Shown here: positions 11,963-23,582 of the stretch, one piece after another
Layout: each line of letters starts with the position of its first letter
Numbering within the stretch: the first letter of the stretch is position 1
NCBI GenBank assembly: GCA_016906335.1
Contig: JADEYG010000007.1
Location: 620,001 to 684,000, forward strand
Origin: Novakomyces olei
Taxonomy: Eukaryota; Ascomycota; Novakomycetes; Novakomycetales; Novakomycetaceae
Length of the DNA: 64,000 nucleotides
Direction: 5' to 3'
Notes under the pieces: model-generated
The model's input: the letters and a program-made list of their open reading frames with translations, nothing else
Databases searched by the model: none
What the model was told of the DNA's origin: nothing
Made by a program: the position numbers and the translations under genes

Positions 11963-13030
11963 ATGGCAGAGGTCGCGGCAAACTTGGAAAAGCCGTCGTC
12001 TAAACAGAACGGTGCCGATGCGAATACAGTACCAGAGATCGTGACAGAGCATTTTGATTTTGCGCCCCTTTCCTTCATTGACGATGTCATCAATACTGCC
12101 AACGAGGCGTTCTACAAGGCAGCCGACGCACTGGAAACAGTACTAAACAACCTACCGTCTGAGCTTGTAGACGACACGGAGATAGAGACAGGCATGCACC
12201 AGTTCGAGACACTCTTTACCTCGCAGCTTGACCGTAATTTTGATGCTTTTGAGCTATTTGCCCTGAGGTAGCATCGCCCATGATTTTGCCCGTGCTTATT
12301 TTCAGGAATATATTTACCGTTCCCAGCGATCTTGTGCCCTGGGTCAGACTCGAGCATCAAAGGGTAATTAATCGCTGCGTAGCGTCATTGCTAATGATAA
12401 AGGGTATTGATTTTAGCATTACCGCAGAGCAGGATGCAGAAGCAGATAAACAGCTACACATTTTACGGCAAAAATTGCACGAAGTATGTTTCAAGCGCCA
12501 TTACGATTTACTTTGGCAAACTGTCAACCCCCAACACCAATTTATTCTTTTGTTTTTAGCTTTAATCTTTAAAGTGTCTTTAGCACGGCATGTCTAACAG
12601 CTAGGCCAAACAGGAAAATGCGCAAATAGTGCAGCTAAGATCTAGATTACAAGCTCAATCAGATCAATTACAAGAACTGAAGAAACGATTGACATTTTTA
12701 CAGCAATCCACAAGAGCCAATGATGTGCAGCCATTGTGCGAGACAACAGACTTTATGCTTGATCAAATGAACACTCTGAGCTCTATAGTGCAGAGAGTAG
12801 CTGACGGCGGCTATCTTGAAAATGCAAATAAAGCACTCTTGGAGGATACGACTGATTCTGCAAGAAAGAAGTTTATAGACACCACAAGTCAAAGGGTCGT
12901 GTCAGCCTTTAAGAGCAGCACGAACGATGGAGGGACACCGCGTTTAGCAGCCACGGATACCGCTGCAGTTCATAAGGATATCGACATGCTAGACCAGGTT
13001 TATGAGAGCTTGCAAAAGGCGAATCCTTAA
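11963..13030 (+). CDS. MTW1: Kinetochore protein Mis12/Mtw1
   Basis: Exons 11963-12267, 12306-12363, 12403-12483 and 12614-13030; introns of 38, 39 and 130 nt; 286 residues. Signature stretches are FDFAPLSFIDDVINTANEAFY, the helix ending NFDAFELFALRNIFTVP, and PWVRLEHQ. A coiled coil follows. The MIS12 complex links the inner kinetochore (CENP-C) to Ndc80 and is essential for bi-orientation. The third exon starts at a non-CAG acceptor (ATAAAG), chosen because it alone keeps frame and sequence similarity. Divergent from RVS161. Confidence 0.9.
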
Positions 13031-13413
13031 ACCGCAAAGGCATTCATTGAATTCAGGAAGCAAATGTACATATAAGCTCAAGTCGGGGGCCAGCGTGCGA
13101 GCAGTGTATATATGGAGAGCTAGCACGGAGGTGACGAGTGTGTACATATCAAACATTGGAGTCTAGTTTTGTGAATCTTTCAATTGAATGATTTCAACAT
13201 TAAAGCAGCAGAAAGTAATAGAGAGATACGTAAATAAATTGAATCGTTAATTTATTTATTTATTTATTTATTTATATTGCGGCTTATAGTATTGGGTCGA
13301 GTAAACTTTATATGTGATAATCTAATAATAAAGACTGCCATCGTCATCAGCCCGCGATTCCGTCACGCAATCCGGCAAGATGGTCCAACGCGTCGCGACC
13401 TAATTGGCTCTCA
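13031..13413. other. Intergenic region, no gene seen
   Basis: The MIS12 3' flank includes a short (TTTA)n run near 13,245-13,275. The right part is the PTEN upstream region. Confidence 0.6.
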
Positions 13414-14430
13414 ATGTCTGGTGCGCTTCGCGCAATGGTGAGCTCACCGCGCGTACGGCACCAAGAAGCGAGTTTTTCGCTAGATTTGTCGTACATTACA
13501 CCGCGACTAATAGTGATGTCGATGCCAGCAGCTGCGTTCCCCGAAACAATGTACCGTAACCCCCTCGACCAAGTGGTAAAGTTTCTGAACCATAAGCACG
13601 ATGGCCATTGGTTTATTTTTGAGTTTAGGGCGGAGGGGACTGGTTACAATGATGCAGACTTCGAGGATAGGGTATTTCATTTTCCTTTCCCCGACCACAA
13701 TCCACCGCCTTTTCGTCTCTTTCAGCCAGCAACAGATCAGATTAAAGCCGTAATGGACAAATCACCAGAAAATGTAGCAGCGCTACATTGTAAGGCTGGC
13801 AAAGGCAGAAGCGGATCAATGGTTTGCGCTTACTTGATGGCCCATGAAGGCATGTCAAATGAGCAAGCACAAGCGCTGTTTTCCGCAAAACGAATGCGTA
13901 TAGGCAGAGGCGTTTCTATAAAAAGCCAAAGGCGGTATTTGCATTATTTTGAGCGGTATTTGAACAGCGGGAAACAGTATGTGCCGCTTGTATTCCAATT
14001 GGAAAAGCTGTGTGTTATGGCGCCCCGTAGTAGAACAACCCTGGCTATTGTCGGGTATGCAGACAATGGGCAGCGATTTGTAGAGCTGCATAATTTTGGC
14101 ATAATCAAAAAACAGGCCAAAGTCGATCTGCTACTGGAAACGCCGGTTGTTGTGAAAGAGGATGTGTGCATCTTTGCTGGCCTTGAAGCAGAGACACCGT
14201 TTGGCAAGCGTTTACACACGAATATGGCACATGTATGGTTTAATGCTTTTTTCGAAAGGCCCCATGATGAAGGCGTTGCTGAAGATATCGGGGACTTGCT
14301 TCGCTTTGACATTGAGTGGGACGCAATGGATGGTATTAAGGGATCAAACAAGCGAGGGCCCACCCTCCTTGACGGTCTAACCGTGTATTATAGAATATTA
14401 GGGGTCGACAAAAGCTTGCAAGACGGATAG
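13414..14430 (+). CDS. ptn1: PTEN-like phosphoinositide 3-phosphatase
   Basis: Intronless, 338 residues. The N-terminus matches the PTEN phosphatase core: FSLDLSYITPRLIVMSMP, YRNPLDQVVKFLNHKH. The P-loop HCKAGKGRSG (Cys126) keeps both lysines that distinguish PTEN from protein phosphatases and bind the acidic lipid head group; the usual GRTG is GRSG here. A C2-like beta region follows (about 185-330), ending VYYRILG. The C-terminal regulatory tail and PDZ motif of animal PTEN are absent. The expected reaction is dephosphorylation of PI(3,4,5)P3 at the 3 position. In fission yeast ptn1 acts with its3-derived lipids. Family assignment is firm. Confidence 0.93.
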   Translation: MSGALRAMVSSPRVRHQEASFSLDLSYITPRLIVMSMPAAAFPETMYRNPLDQVVKFLNHKHDGHWFIFEFRAEGTGYNDADFEDRVFHFPFPDHNPPPFRLFQPATDQIKAVMDKSPENVAALHCKAGKGRSGSMVCAYLMAHEGMSNEQAQALFSAKRMRIGRGVSIKSQRRYLHYFERYLNSGKQYVPLVFQLEKLCVMAPRSRTTLAIVGYADNGQRFVELHNFGIIKKQAKVDLLLETPVVVKEDVCIFAGLEAETPFGKRLHTNMAHVWFNAFFERPHDEGVAEDIGDLLRFDIEWDAMDGIKGSNKRGPTLLDGLTVYYRILGVDKSLQDG

Positions 14431-14534
14431 ATGCGTCCAGTCTGTTTAGTTTATGATATTGTGGTTATGATGCTTATGAATATACCTGCTTTTGTCACAT
14501 TGCTATTAGGTTCCTAGCCGACATATGGCCTATG

Positions 14535-14535
14535 T

Positions 14536-14578
<43 letters not shown>

Positions 14579-14613
14579 TTTGTTTATTTATTTATTTATT
14601 TATTTATTTATTT
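14535..14613 (+). repeat. (TTTA)n microsatellite
   Basis: About 19 TTTA units with one TTTG interruption near 14,581, in the 3' region between the convergent PTEN and Rrn5-like genes. Confidence 0.95.
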
Positions 14614-14630
14614 CTCCGTCAAGGTCATTG

Positions 14631-16295
14631 TCAATTGCTATCAGGAACTTCCACCATGTCAGTGCCACCAGCGTTTGCAATTTGTTCATCATCGTCGATT
14701 GAGATTACAGATTTTTCTCGTTTAGATGCAGTGTTTGAAGCCTTCTTATACTCGATGATTTGCTTTCTTTCCGGCACTGAATAGTCAAGTTCCCATCTTA
14801 AGGGTATCATCCTCCGCCAAGCTCTATCTTCCACATCATCCCCACCGTCCAGCGACACATTAGCCATCAGTCCGCCTGAGCTTGTCTGAATCCGTTCTGT
14901 TTCACGACGTAATAGATCACAAAATTTGTCCAGGTCCAGATCTTTTAATAGTCCTTTATGAAACAGCATCTGGTTCCTGGCGTATGATTTACTGCAAACG
15001 GATCTTCCGCGTCCGTTTTGTGAATATATTCGCCATAAACTCAACTCCTCCAAAGCGGAAAGAGCATCGTCTACAAAGTCTGAGATTTCCTCGGCTGTGT
15101 CCTCTCCATCATCAAACGTTCCGTCTTGTGATTCTGTTTGTGAAAAATTCTCAAAGATTGTATCACTACATTGTGAGGAGGCGTCTAGGCTCTGCTCTTT
15201 AGCATTTACATTCTCTGAATCTTTCTCGGAGCCCTCCGCATTCTTATCTGCAGCGTTAGTCGTTCTTTTTGAGTCTCCACGAAGCGACCGTCGCTGAGTA
15301 ATTTCGTCCCTCAACCGTAGCCAATATGCAGAGGGATGTTTTGCCGTGTCAAAACCTGCAAGATCCCTGGAATCCAGCACATCCTGCTGTGTTATTTCGT
15401 ATGGCTGTTCGCGTCCGTTTAAAGAATACTTTATGTTTTGTAGACTCGCCGACGAGGAAACTAGTTTTGTAACAATAAAGCGAACTGCGTCATAAAGAAA
15501 AGCGAAAAGCTCTCGGGACAAGTGTAAAGAACACGGTGGAGAGTCTTCAATTACACGTACAACATTTGCAACAAAAAGCGCCTTTTTGTATTTTATTAGA
15601 GCGTCCATATCACTAGTCTCCTGATCCAATGCGACGGGTGGGCAGCAGCGTCTAAAGCGGGAATCTTGCATTCGAGCCATGCGCAGTGACTCGTGCTCTT
15701 CGATCCTGATCCAAGCATCGGATACTTCACGGGCAGCCGGCAGATGGTAAGCCATTAAAGGTGTGAGTCGTGCCTGTGCCTCGCTGTGTAGTAATTGCAC
15801 GTAAGCGGCAACTTCCACAGGCGACTTTGTGCCAATGTACTCGGCCACCGCCTCTGGTGCAAAGCGCGAGTACCGTCGAAGCCCAGCAAATAATTTTTCT
15901 TTTTCCTTTGCTGTCCAGTAGACGCCTGCAGCTATACAGTCTTCTAAAGTCCCACCTTCACTATACTCTTCACTGCCGTTGCCATTGTCGCTGCCGTTGC
16001 CGTTGCCATGTTCATCTCGAGACAGAGGCACCGGCTGCGGTTGAAACAGCTGATCAATCAGGGCAGACTCTTTAGGGTCAACTGACCGCCTTAATAAAGT
16101 GACTAGATCTTGAGTAGTACTTAAACACTCGTTCCGTGCCGTGCTAAAAAGGCGGCCGTACCTACAGACTCGCTGCGAATAGGGTTTACTGCGACGCACT
16201 GCGTCTAAAGGCCGTGAAACTTTTGCGTATTTTGGTCCTGACGCGCTTCGACAAAGTACTTTGCGCTCATATTTACCACCATAAGCATTGCGCAT
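14631..16295 (-). CDS. SANT/Myb-domain protein, probably RNA polymerase I factor Rrn5
   Basis: Single open frame; the first ATG is at 16295, giving 554 residues. A basic N-terminus is followed by a Gly-Asn-rich stretch and a SANT-type helix triplet: YWTAKEKEKLFAGLRRYSRF, EYIGTKSPVEVAAYVQLLH (about 125-170). Rrn5-type UAF proteins have a single divergent SANT domain with this TKSP-VEV-AYVQLL pattern, plus long unconserved tails with acidic segments, as here. UAF binds the upstream element of rDNA promoters and recruits polymerase I. The call rests on one domain recognised from memory, so another SANT protein is possible. Confidence 0.6.
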   Translation of the reverse strand: MRNAYGGKYERKVLCRSASGPKYAKVSRPLDAVRRSKPYSQRVCRYGRLFSTARNECLSTTQDLVTLLRRSVDPKESALIDQLFQPQPVPLSRDEHGNGNGSDNGNGSEEYSEGGTLEDCIAAGVYWTAKEKEKLFAGLRRYSRFAPEAVAEYIGTKSPVEVAAYVQLLHSEAQARLTPLMAYHLPAAREVSDAWIRIEEHESLRMARMQDSRFRRCCPPVALDQETSDMDALIKYKKALFVANVVRVIEDSPPCSLHLSRELFAFLYDAVRFIVTKLVSSSASLQNIKYSLNGREQPYEITQQDVLDSRDLAGFDTAKHPSAYWLRLRDEITQRRSLRGDSKRTTNAADKNAEGSEKDSENVNAKEQSLDASSQCSDTIFENFSQTESQDGTFDDGEDTAEEISDFVDDALSALEELSLWRIYSQNGRGRSVCSKSYARNQMLFHKGLLKDLDLDKFCDLLRRETERIQTSSGGLMANVSLDGGDDVEDRAWRRMIPLRWELDYSVPERKQIIEYKKASNTASKREKSVISIDDDEQIANAGGTDMVEVPDSN

Positions 16296-17564
16296 CTCGT
16301 GAGTCACGTGCGGCGCGACAATTGAATTGCGATAAAAGACGAAAAATCTACATGTCCCGGTCTTCCATTGCTACGAATGCTCTTTGAGAACACGCAGAGT
16401 TAATACACTCCTTCATCAGCGCCAGTGTTCAATCTCTTTGTTCAGGCACTAGTTAATAAAAATAATATTCTACTTTGATAATTTATTTATTTATTTTTTA
16501 TATTTTTTTATATATTTTTGTTTATATATTTTGTTTATATTTTATATTTTATATTTATATTTTATATTTTATATTTTATATTTATATTTTATATTTGTAT
16601 ATTTTTATATTTTTTTATTTTTTTATTTTTATATTTTTTTATTTTTATATTTTTATATTTGTATATTTGTATATTTGTATATTTGTATATTTTTTTATTT
16701 TTTTATTTTTTTATTTTTATATTTTTATATTTTTATATTTTTATATTTTTTTTATATATTTTGTTTATATTTTATATTTTATATTTATATTTTATATTTT
16801 ATATTTTATATTTTATATTTTATATTTTATATTTTTATATTTTTATATTTTTATATTTTTATATTTTTATATTTGTATATTTGTATATTTGTATATTTGT
16901 ATATTTTTATATTTTTTTATTTTTTTATTTTTATATTTTTTTATTTTTTTATTTTTATATTTTTATATTTTTATATTTTTATATTTGTATATTTGTATAT
17001 TTTTATGTTTTTATATTTTTATATTTTTTTATTTTTATACTTTTATACTTTTATATTTTTATATTTTTATATTTTCATATTTTTATATTTTTATATTTTT
17101 CATTTTTTTCATTTTTTTTTAATTTTTAATTTTAACTGCATTCTTTTTTTATTTTTATTTTTATTTTTGCTATTTTAATTTCTTTTCCCTTCTCTGTTTA
17201 CCTTTTAATTCAAGTATTAATTCAATTTTTTGCAATATCCATCTAGCCCTTACTTTTCATCTGATTATTTACAGACTGCTCTCGGTTTTCGTGTTTATAG
17301 TATAACACATGACTAATATCGTACTAATCATTTTTCCATTATATTCAGTAATTAACTCTTGATTTTCTATTGTTTACAGAATACATCATACAGTACGTTT
17401 GCCAATTTGTGAGTAAACACGTTCGTTCATTAGACGCCGAGCTCGTTCGCCAATAAGGAATTTGCAGTCACAAAAAGACGCGTTACCCGCTTGATTAAGC
17501 TATTTTCTCTTGGAGCAGTTGAGAAGGCAGCGTACTCGTCTGGGCGTGGCGCGCTTCGAGGGCA
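16296..17564. other. Large divergent intergenic region dominated by a T/A array
   Basis: Between the Rrn5-like gene (minus) and CLASP (plus). It holds the T/A-only array at 16,478-17,115. The remaining 450 bp next to CLASP is ordinary AT-rich promoter-like DNA without a gene. Confidence 0.6.
16478..17115 (+). repeat. Strand-asymmetric T/A array (TTTTTATAT-type)
   Basis: About 640 nt that on the plus strand are nearly all T and A with very rare G or C, built from variable units such as TTTTTATA, TTTTATAT and TTTGTATA. The T excess on one strand is strong. All three plus frames are open for hundreds of bases and give only Tyr-Ile-Phe repeats, so those frames are artefacts. Confidence 0.95.
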
Positions 17565-20500
17565 ATGTCCGCACAAGATGCAGACTATTTGCTTCAATTA
17601 CTGCGGCAGCCGAGCGAAGGTAAGAGAGATAGCATACTGGCTCTTGAACGTGCTAATACTTTTAGAAAATGATAGAAAAGTGGAGCTTTTGTTACAGCTA
17701 AAAGCGCGTTTCAAGCGAGAACGTGTGGACGAAGACGCTCTCGTACAATTCTTGCGGGCGTTTATCGTTGGTTTACAGTCACCGAATGCTCAGATTTTGG
17801 GAGCTACGCTTCAGTGTTTAGGTCATTTTTTCAAACGATTGAGTTTTCAGCCAAACATGAGTTTACCGCGCGCTAATCACGCAACACTATCGCACATGAT
17901 TGCCAGTAAGCTGGGAGAAAAGGATAGAATAGCAGACGCTGCCGGAACAGCACTGCTGGAACTATGGAAACTAGCGCCTCAGGCAGTCGAATTTGAGATG
18001 AAAGAGGCAGGATTTCAGAGCAGGCAATGGCGAGCACGGCAGCGTTCCCTCGTCTGGCTACATAAACTTCGATCTCATCGGCCTGACTTACCCATCCGAG
18101 GTTACACGCCCTACATCGTTTCTTGTTTGGAGGATACGTCTGAAGTTGTTCGGGAGCTGTCTCACGCTGTAGCATGCGAGCTTTTTCGGTACTGCTTTTT
18201 AGCTCTTTTTCATTTCGTTTTATTGTATTGTTTTTTTTTTAAAATTAATATTTCACTTATATTTCAATCTGTGCAAATTTCTAACAGCCTAGTGACGCGT
18301 CTGACGCGGCTAAAACTGATCTAAAGCATCAGATGATCAGATCAGGCGTACGAAAGTCAATTTTCCAATCTGTTCTTCGGGAGATCGGAGTAGATGACGA
18401 GGCATCCGCACCGCCAGCTCCTATCGAGCCGCGTAGTTCTATGCAGAGCATGCTCGTGCCGATTAAAGACGAGGATGACGAAAAGCGTCCACCGTCAATA
18501 AGGCATAAATCAAGCAGAAGCATGTCCGAAAGTGTCCCTGCTAGTACGGCATCTACGCATGTGGCTAGTTTGGTTGGAGTAGAGATGGAGCCTATGGACC
18601 CGTCTACGGTTTCCGGTTCTCGAGACCTGGAGAGTCAGATCTTGAGCATGGAGCCGGCTTTCAAAGGCCGTGAGACTGAAGAAAACTGGGGCCAACGCGA
18701 GAAGAGCATTATCTTGTTACGTCGTCTTGTACGGGGAAATGCTGTGCGTGAACATAATGCATTGCTTGTAGATCTCATTCGTCAGAGTCTTGACGGCATT
18801 ATTAAAGCAGTAAGTTTTTAAATTCACATCAAATCAATAACGTAACTAATTATCCAGCTCAACTCTTTACGCACTACCCTTTCACTGCACGCCTGCTACC
18901 TTATAAAGGAGCTGGCCATCGTGTTTGGGCCTCAAATGGATTTCGCAGCAGACATTTTCCTGACTAATTTAGTTCGGGCGACGGCAGTGACGAAAAAGAT
19001 CATGTCAAATGCGGCCAACGTTTCAACCGCCGTTTTATTCTCAAAGCTCTCTTTTACCGCAAAAATGGTAAACTATATATGGACTGCTGCTCAGGATAAG
19101 AACATACAGCCCAGGCAGTACGCTTCTCTGTGGATCTCCGTTCTGCTAGAGTCCCATGCTGATTCCAGTGCTTACGTTGAGTCCTCTGGCGGTATCCAAT
19201 TAATCGAAAAATCATTACAGAAGCTTTTGGCTGATGCCAATGTTACGGTTAGGGAGAAGGCGAGAGAGGCTTACTGGGTACTTGGCGCCTTTTTCCCGGC
19301 ACGAGCAGAGGATCTGATGTCTCAATTGGATGTCAATGTTCGCAAGCAGCTTTCAAAGTCTTCATCCTCCAACTCACAAGCGAGCCTAGCGCGGAAGCCG
19401 AGCCAGGCTGCGTTCAACTATGAACCACAGACGTTGACGAAAAAGCCAAGCAGTACTACAGTACCCAGCATGAAATCCCTCAATACTCCTCATAAAAAGA
19501 GCGACTCAATGGGCTCACGTTTAGGGCTAGCCTCTGGGGCGGTTCGTCGAGGCCTGGCTTCAGCTCAGCAACGCTCAGCTTCAGCGGCAGTACTGGAAAG
19601 GCCTCAAAGCTCTCTTTCTTCATCCTCCAAGAGACAGCAAGACTCTCCATCTTTGCGTTCTCGAACACCAAAAGCGGGCGACAATGATGATAATGATCAT
19701 GATTATAATAAGACTAATGCCGGCAGCATGAGCTCTTCAAAGCAGTCTCCTCGTCCCTTGTTCTCACCGACGTCGGATAACGCTCCCCCGACAATGCTAG
19801 CAGCATCATTGAATGGTAGAAAGCAGCCGGTAACAATTCGGCGGATCACTATAGCAGACCAACTTCGGCATACTGATGCCTCTGTTCGAGCAGACGGAGT
19901 TGTTGCTCTTGTTTGTGCAATGCTGGGCAAGCCTGCTTCTAAAACTGCTGAACTGCCTTCGGCGGATGCGATAGTGACCCTGCTCCAATCTATTGTCCAT
20001 GACCCTGAGCCGAGTGTGACTGTGCAACTGTTTGCACCTGAAGTCTTTCCAGAGATTATTAAAGTTATTCCCTTGGAAACGCTTGTCCCTAAGCTGCTTT
20101 TAATGAGCGAAGGCGGTTCGTCAAGTGTGTTAAACGGCTCTGAAAAATCAGACTCAAACTTGCATATGGCAAAGGAGTGCTTGCCTCTAGCGAAGGCTCA
20201 ATTATCCGCGCCTGAAACAGCAGAAACTCTGTTTAATGTGCTCATAAAAGTATCAAGTTCCGGAGTAGTGCCTCGTAAAATGACGGATTCCCGATTCACA
20301 ACACCGCAAAAGAGGCTAATAATGCACGGTCTGCTTGCGTGGATGGACGAGTTGATGTCTGCTCATTTAGAAGCAATGCAAAACGGAGAATCAGGCAATA
20401 CTTATTTCCGAGAGGTGAGCAATTACAAGTTGTATGTCAATCGCATCGTGCCCTTGATAACGAAAACAAAATCTGAATCCCAGAACTATGTGCCAATGGC

Positions 20501-22493
20501 GACTGTGCTGCGGAAACTGGAGTCTATGGACAATGCTACCTTCCACAAAGTATTGGCAACGTTTGAACAGGGGACAGTAAGAAGGCTCAAGGAGGCCTGG
20601 GGATGTAGTATGGAAGACGAGTCGCCAGGTCTTGCACCAATTGAGCCAGTGGCAACAGTGGAAAGCGTGCTGGGCGAGATTCCACTAGTAGAGCCTTTAA
20701 CCGAGCGCAATGGCTTAGATTTTGGAGGAGAAAATAATAGTAGATTTGTACATGTTGGGCCAACTGGAAAGACTGTTGAGCAGATTGAAAAGGAGAATGG
20801 ACTTGATCAGAATCGCGAAGAGATGGAGAAAGCGAGCGAAGAAAATAAAAGAGTCAGCCAAAGAACGGAGCAGTCTAGATTTGGTGATGTGCATGGTCAG
20901 ACCCAGGCAGATACTTTTGTGGAAAATGAAGAGGAAGCGACTGCTCAGCAAAATCTTACAAAACCGTCAGAGATCACAGAATCCCCTCATCAAGGCGCTG
21001 GTAAAACTACCAGTGCAGTCCCAGTGGCGGGCTCTGTTTCAGAGCGAACAGACTCTCCTGAATCTAGTTCCGCAACGAACGCAGTACAAATAGAACCCAA
21101 GGCGCCAAAAGAACCAGCTTTCTACGCTGACCAGTCATTGTCAGACGATGATGAAAGCGGCTTTGGTGACCATGAAAACATGACAATGATCCCAGCCGTA
21201 TTTGAGCAAATGAGCTTGCAAGAGCAAATTAGCGTACAAAGTGTTGAGTCAAACGGCAGTAGAAAAGGCTTTTCTCCAGCTCATAAAAAGCAGCCTGCGA
21301 AAGTCTTGGAGAGGGACAGATTGCTTCCGCACCGGCCGGCACCAAAGATCCCTGATGTTGCTCGACTGGAGACGGAGAATAAGCCTGAGCTTGCCTCGCG
21401 GCCACACACCAGAGTGTTTGACACTCTCTGTGACTTGAACCAAGACAAGGAGAATAGCGTTAAAGTCAGAAACGAAGATTATAAAGAAGATACGATTCAC
21501 AAAGCTGAATTTGAGGCCAGGACAGAACAGGACACTGATTTTGATCATGGACTTTGCCAAGACCAAGCGCAAGGCCGATTGGACACTGAAAATTCCGGTA
21601 AAAATCAAGAATCAAATGCCGCTCGACTCTATCGCCTGCCTGAAACTCCTCCGCCAGTAACGTTTGTTACTGCTGCCAATTCGCGTCCGAACTCTCAGCT
21701 TCTTTTTAGCAATACTGATACAAACAAGCCAGTCAACGGCCAATGGAGCCCGTTGCCTAATAGTGCTGAGGCTCTACAAAATTCGCTTGATTCGATGATT
21801 GCCAAGATAGAATCTGGTCCGAGTGATGCCTTTAATCTACGCAAACTTTCACGATTATCAAAGGAGACGGCACGTGATTCCGCGTCTATTTGGACGGACG
21901 AGACTATGCAACGTTTAATAGTCGCAGTCTCGCACGCACTTGAAGCGCAAATGTGTCCAATGCCCCACTTGTACAATGTAATGATCTTGTTGCGACATAT
22001 TATTCACAATCAATGGACGCAATTTTCACCAAACGCTGCCCGCGTTTTCAAAACCATATTGGATATAAGAAGGAGGGAAGCACCGGCGTCCGTTATTTCC
22101 GGAATTGATGAGACTTTATTCGATCTAGCGAGCAAAATGACTCCCGCGGCCGTTATGGATTGCACTCTAGATTACTTACAGGCCAATGTGGAGCACAAGG
22201 CAAAGTACCACAATGCACATATAGTTTTGGCCTTTGAGGCAACTTGTCTTGCGGCTAAGAGTATGGAGGCACCTGAGGCTCGCTCCACTCTTGCTCTATT
22301 TGCTCAAATTTTTTTGCGGGCGCTCGAGGCAAGGGACGCTGAAGTAAGGCACGCAGCTGTTGGTCTTTGTGTAACCCTGATGAAAGTTATACAGGAGACA
22401 AAGTTTGCCTTTGATACGCTCAAGGGGTTGTCTAGGGAAAAGAGGGAATTACTGACCTTGTACTACATGCGAGAACGGGGGATGAGTTATTGA
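17565..22493 (+). CDS. CLASP-family microtubule-stabilising protein (Stu1/Cls1/Peg1)
   Basis: Exons 17565-17619, 17666-18188, 18293-18809 and 18858-22493; introns of 46, 104 and 48 nt; 1,576 residues. The second intron must use CCTAG (18,292), not the nearer ACAG, to keep frame. Two TOG/HEAT-type arrays are visible: an N-terminal CLASP array (PNMSLPRANHATLSHMIASK) and a CLASP_N region in exon 4 (VLLESHADSSAYVESSGG, VREKAREAYWVLG). A Ser/Arg-rich basic linker follows, then a long acidic disordered stretch and a C-terminal helical domain (LYNVMILLRHIIHNQW). CLASPs bind tubulin and promote rescue at spindles and interphase bundles. Confidence 0.92.
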
Positions 22494-22869
22494 TGGATTG
22501 GAAATTGGGTTTACTTCTTGTCTTTAATTTCACCATTTTTGTTCTTTGCTTTTGTTCATTTAACAGTAGGTTTCGTTTAGTTTATACTTTTATCCAGCCT
22601 ATACCTAGTACTCGGATATGCGAGTCTTACGGGTAATTTTGTACATACAAGACATATATTAATATACTACGCTGCTGAGCGCATTCATAATGTGCGTTTA
22701 AATGCTCAAAATTGCTTTCAAGTCAGGTCCTTGATGATAAAAGCGTCTTTAAGAATCAAGAGTCCATGGAACAAATATGTAACTCTGCGCTTTGAGCGCG
22801 TAATAATTCAATTGGACTTGAACAGGTTAGTGCCGGTCGGAGTCAGTACTCAAAGACAGTGCGAGACGC
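22494..22869. other. Convergent intergenic region, no gene seen
   Basis: CLASP 3' flank and 3' side of the 76-residue gene. There are no open frames of note beyond overlaps. Confidence 0.55.
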
Positions 22870-23244
22870 TTAGTGAGGAGCCTTAAACTGCGACTCATCT
22901 CCGCCCTATACGTTAATTAGTAAACGAGTAGAGGATCGGTGTATGTAAATAACGCTTACCCAAAGCTTCGATTTCGCCCGGGTGCCTTTGATTACAGTCG
23001 TATTGGCATCAGCATAACTCGCCACGCCGGCAATAATGAATGCAGAAATTCCGGCCCAGATCATAGTGTTGCGCTTCCACGCTGCGGGTTGACCCCACCA
23101 GCCGCCTTTTCCGTTAGACCAAAAGCCGTGAATAAAATGGAAGAAAGATTACCTGCCGGCGACCACACGTGTCGGGGGAAAGGAAACTGCCCACCACTCT
23201 TTACAAAGTCAATAAACCTATACTGTAATTGCCGTCCTTACCAT
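22870..23244 (-). CDS. Small single-pass membrane protein, 76 residues, four exons
   Basis: Inferred exons: 23244-23242 (ATG only), 23198-23153, 23105-22960 and 22905-22870; introns of 43, 47 and 54 nt, all in phase. The protein begins MSGGQFPFPRHVWSPAGGWW, followed by GQPAAWKRNT and one hydrophobic helix (MIWAGISAFIIAGVASY). It ends in a short polar tail. The HVWSPAGGW...WKRNT pattern followed by one membrane helix is one I associate, from memory only, with a conserved small fungal mitochondrial protein. No function is assigned. The last exon is the least certain; without that splice the frame continues about 18 residues. Confidence 0.65.
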
Positions 23245-23582
23245 GATCAATTGAGTATCGTAAGGCAAACGTCTATTATATGAAGGTCGTAAGGCCTCTA
23301 TACCGAATATTTGTTTTATTAATACTATGAGCGATACACGAGCAGCCTATGATATCGCAATAATTCAATTCTCAAGTATTCTCAATATTCAGTCAATATT
23401 CACAATATTCATACAAATATATCAATGTTATTTTGTTATATTAAGTATGGGGCAGAATATATACTGCATTTTTCACGATATTTTTTTACGTACCTGCATA
23501 CAATATTTCAGTCGGTATACACAGATATAGAGTGCTAAACTTATCAGATAAATTTGACAAAAAAAAATCTAAACTGCAGGTC
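23245..23582. other. Divergent promoter-like region, no gene seen
   Basis: Lies between the small membrane protein (minus) and mL44 (plus). It is AT-rich with repeated ATATTC words around 23,370-23,420. Confidence 0.5.

Noticed and set aside
16475-17178. Three long overlapping plus-strand frames rich in Tyr, Ile and Phe
   Set aside because: They are translations of the T/A array; all three frames are open at once because the sequence lacks G and C, not because it codes.
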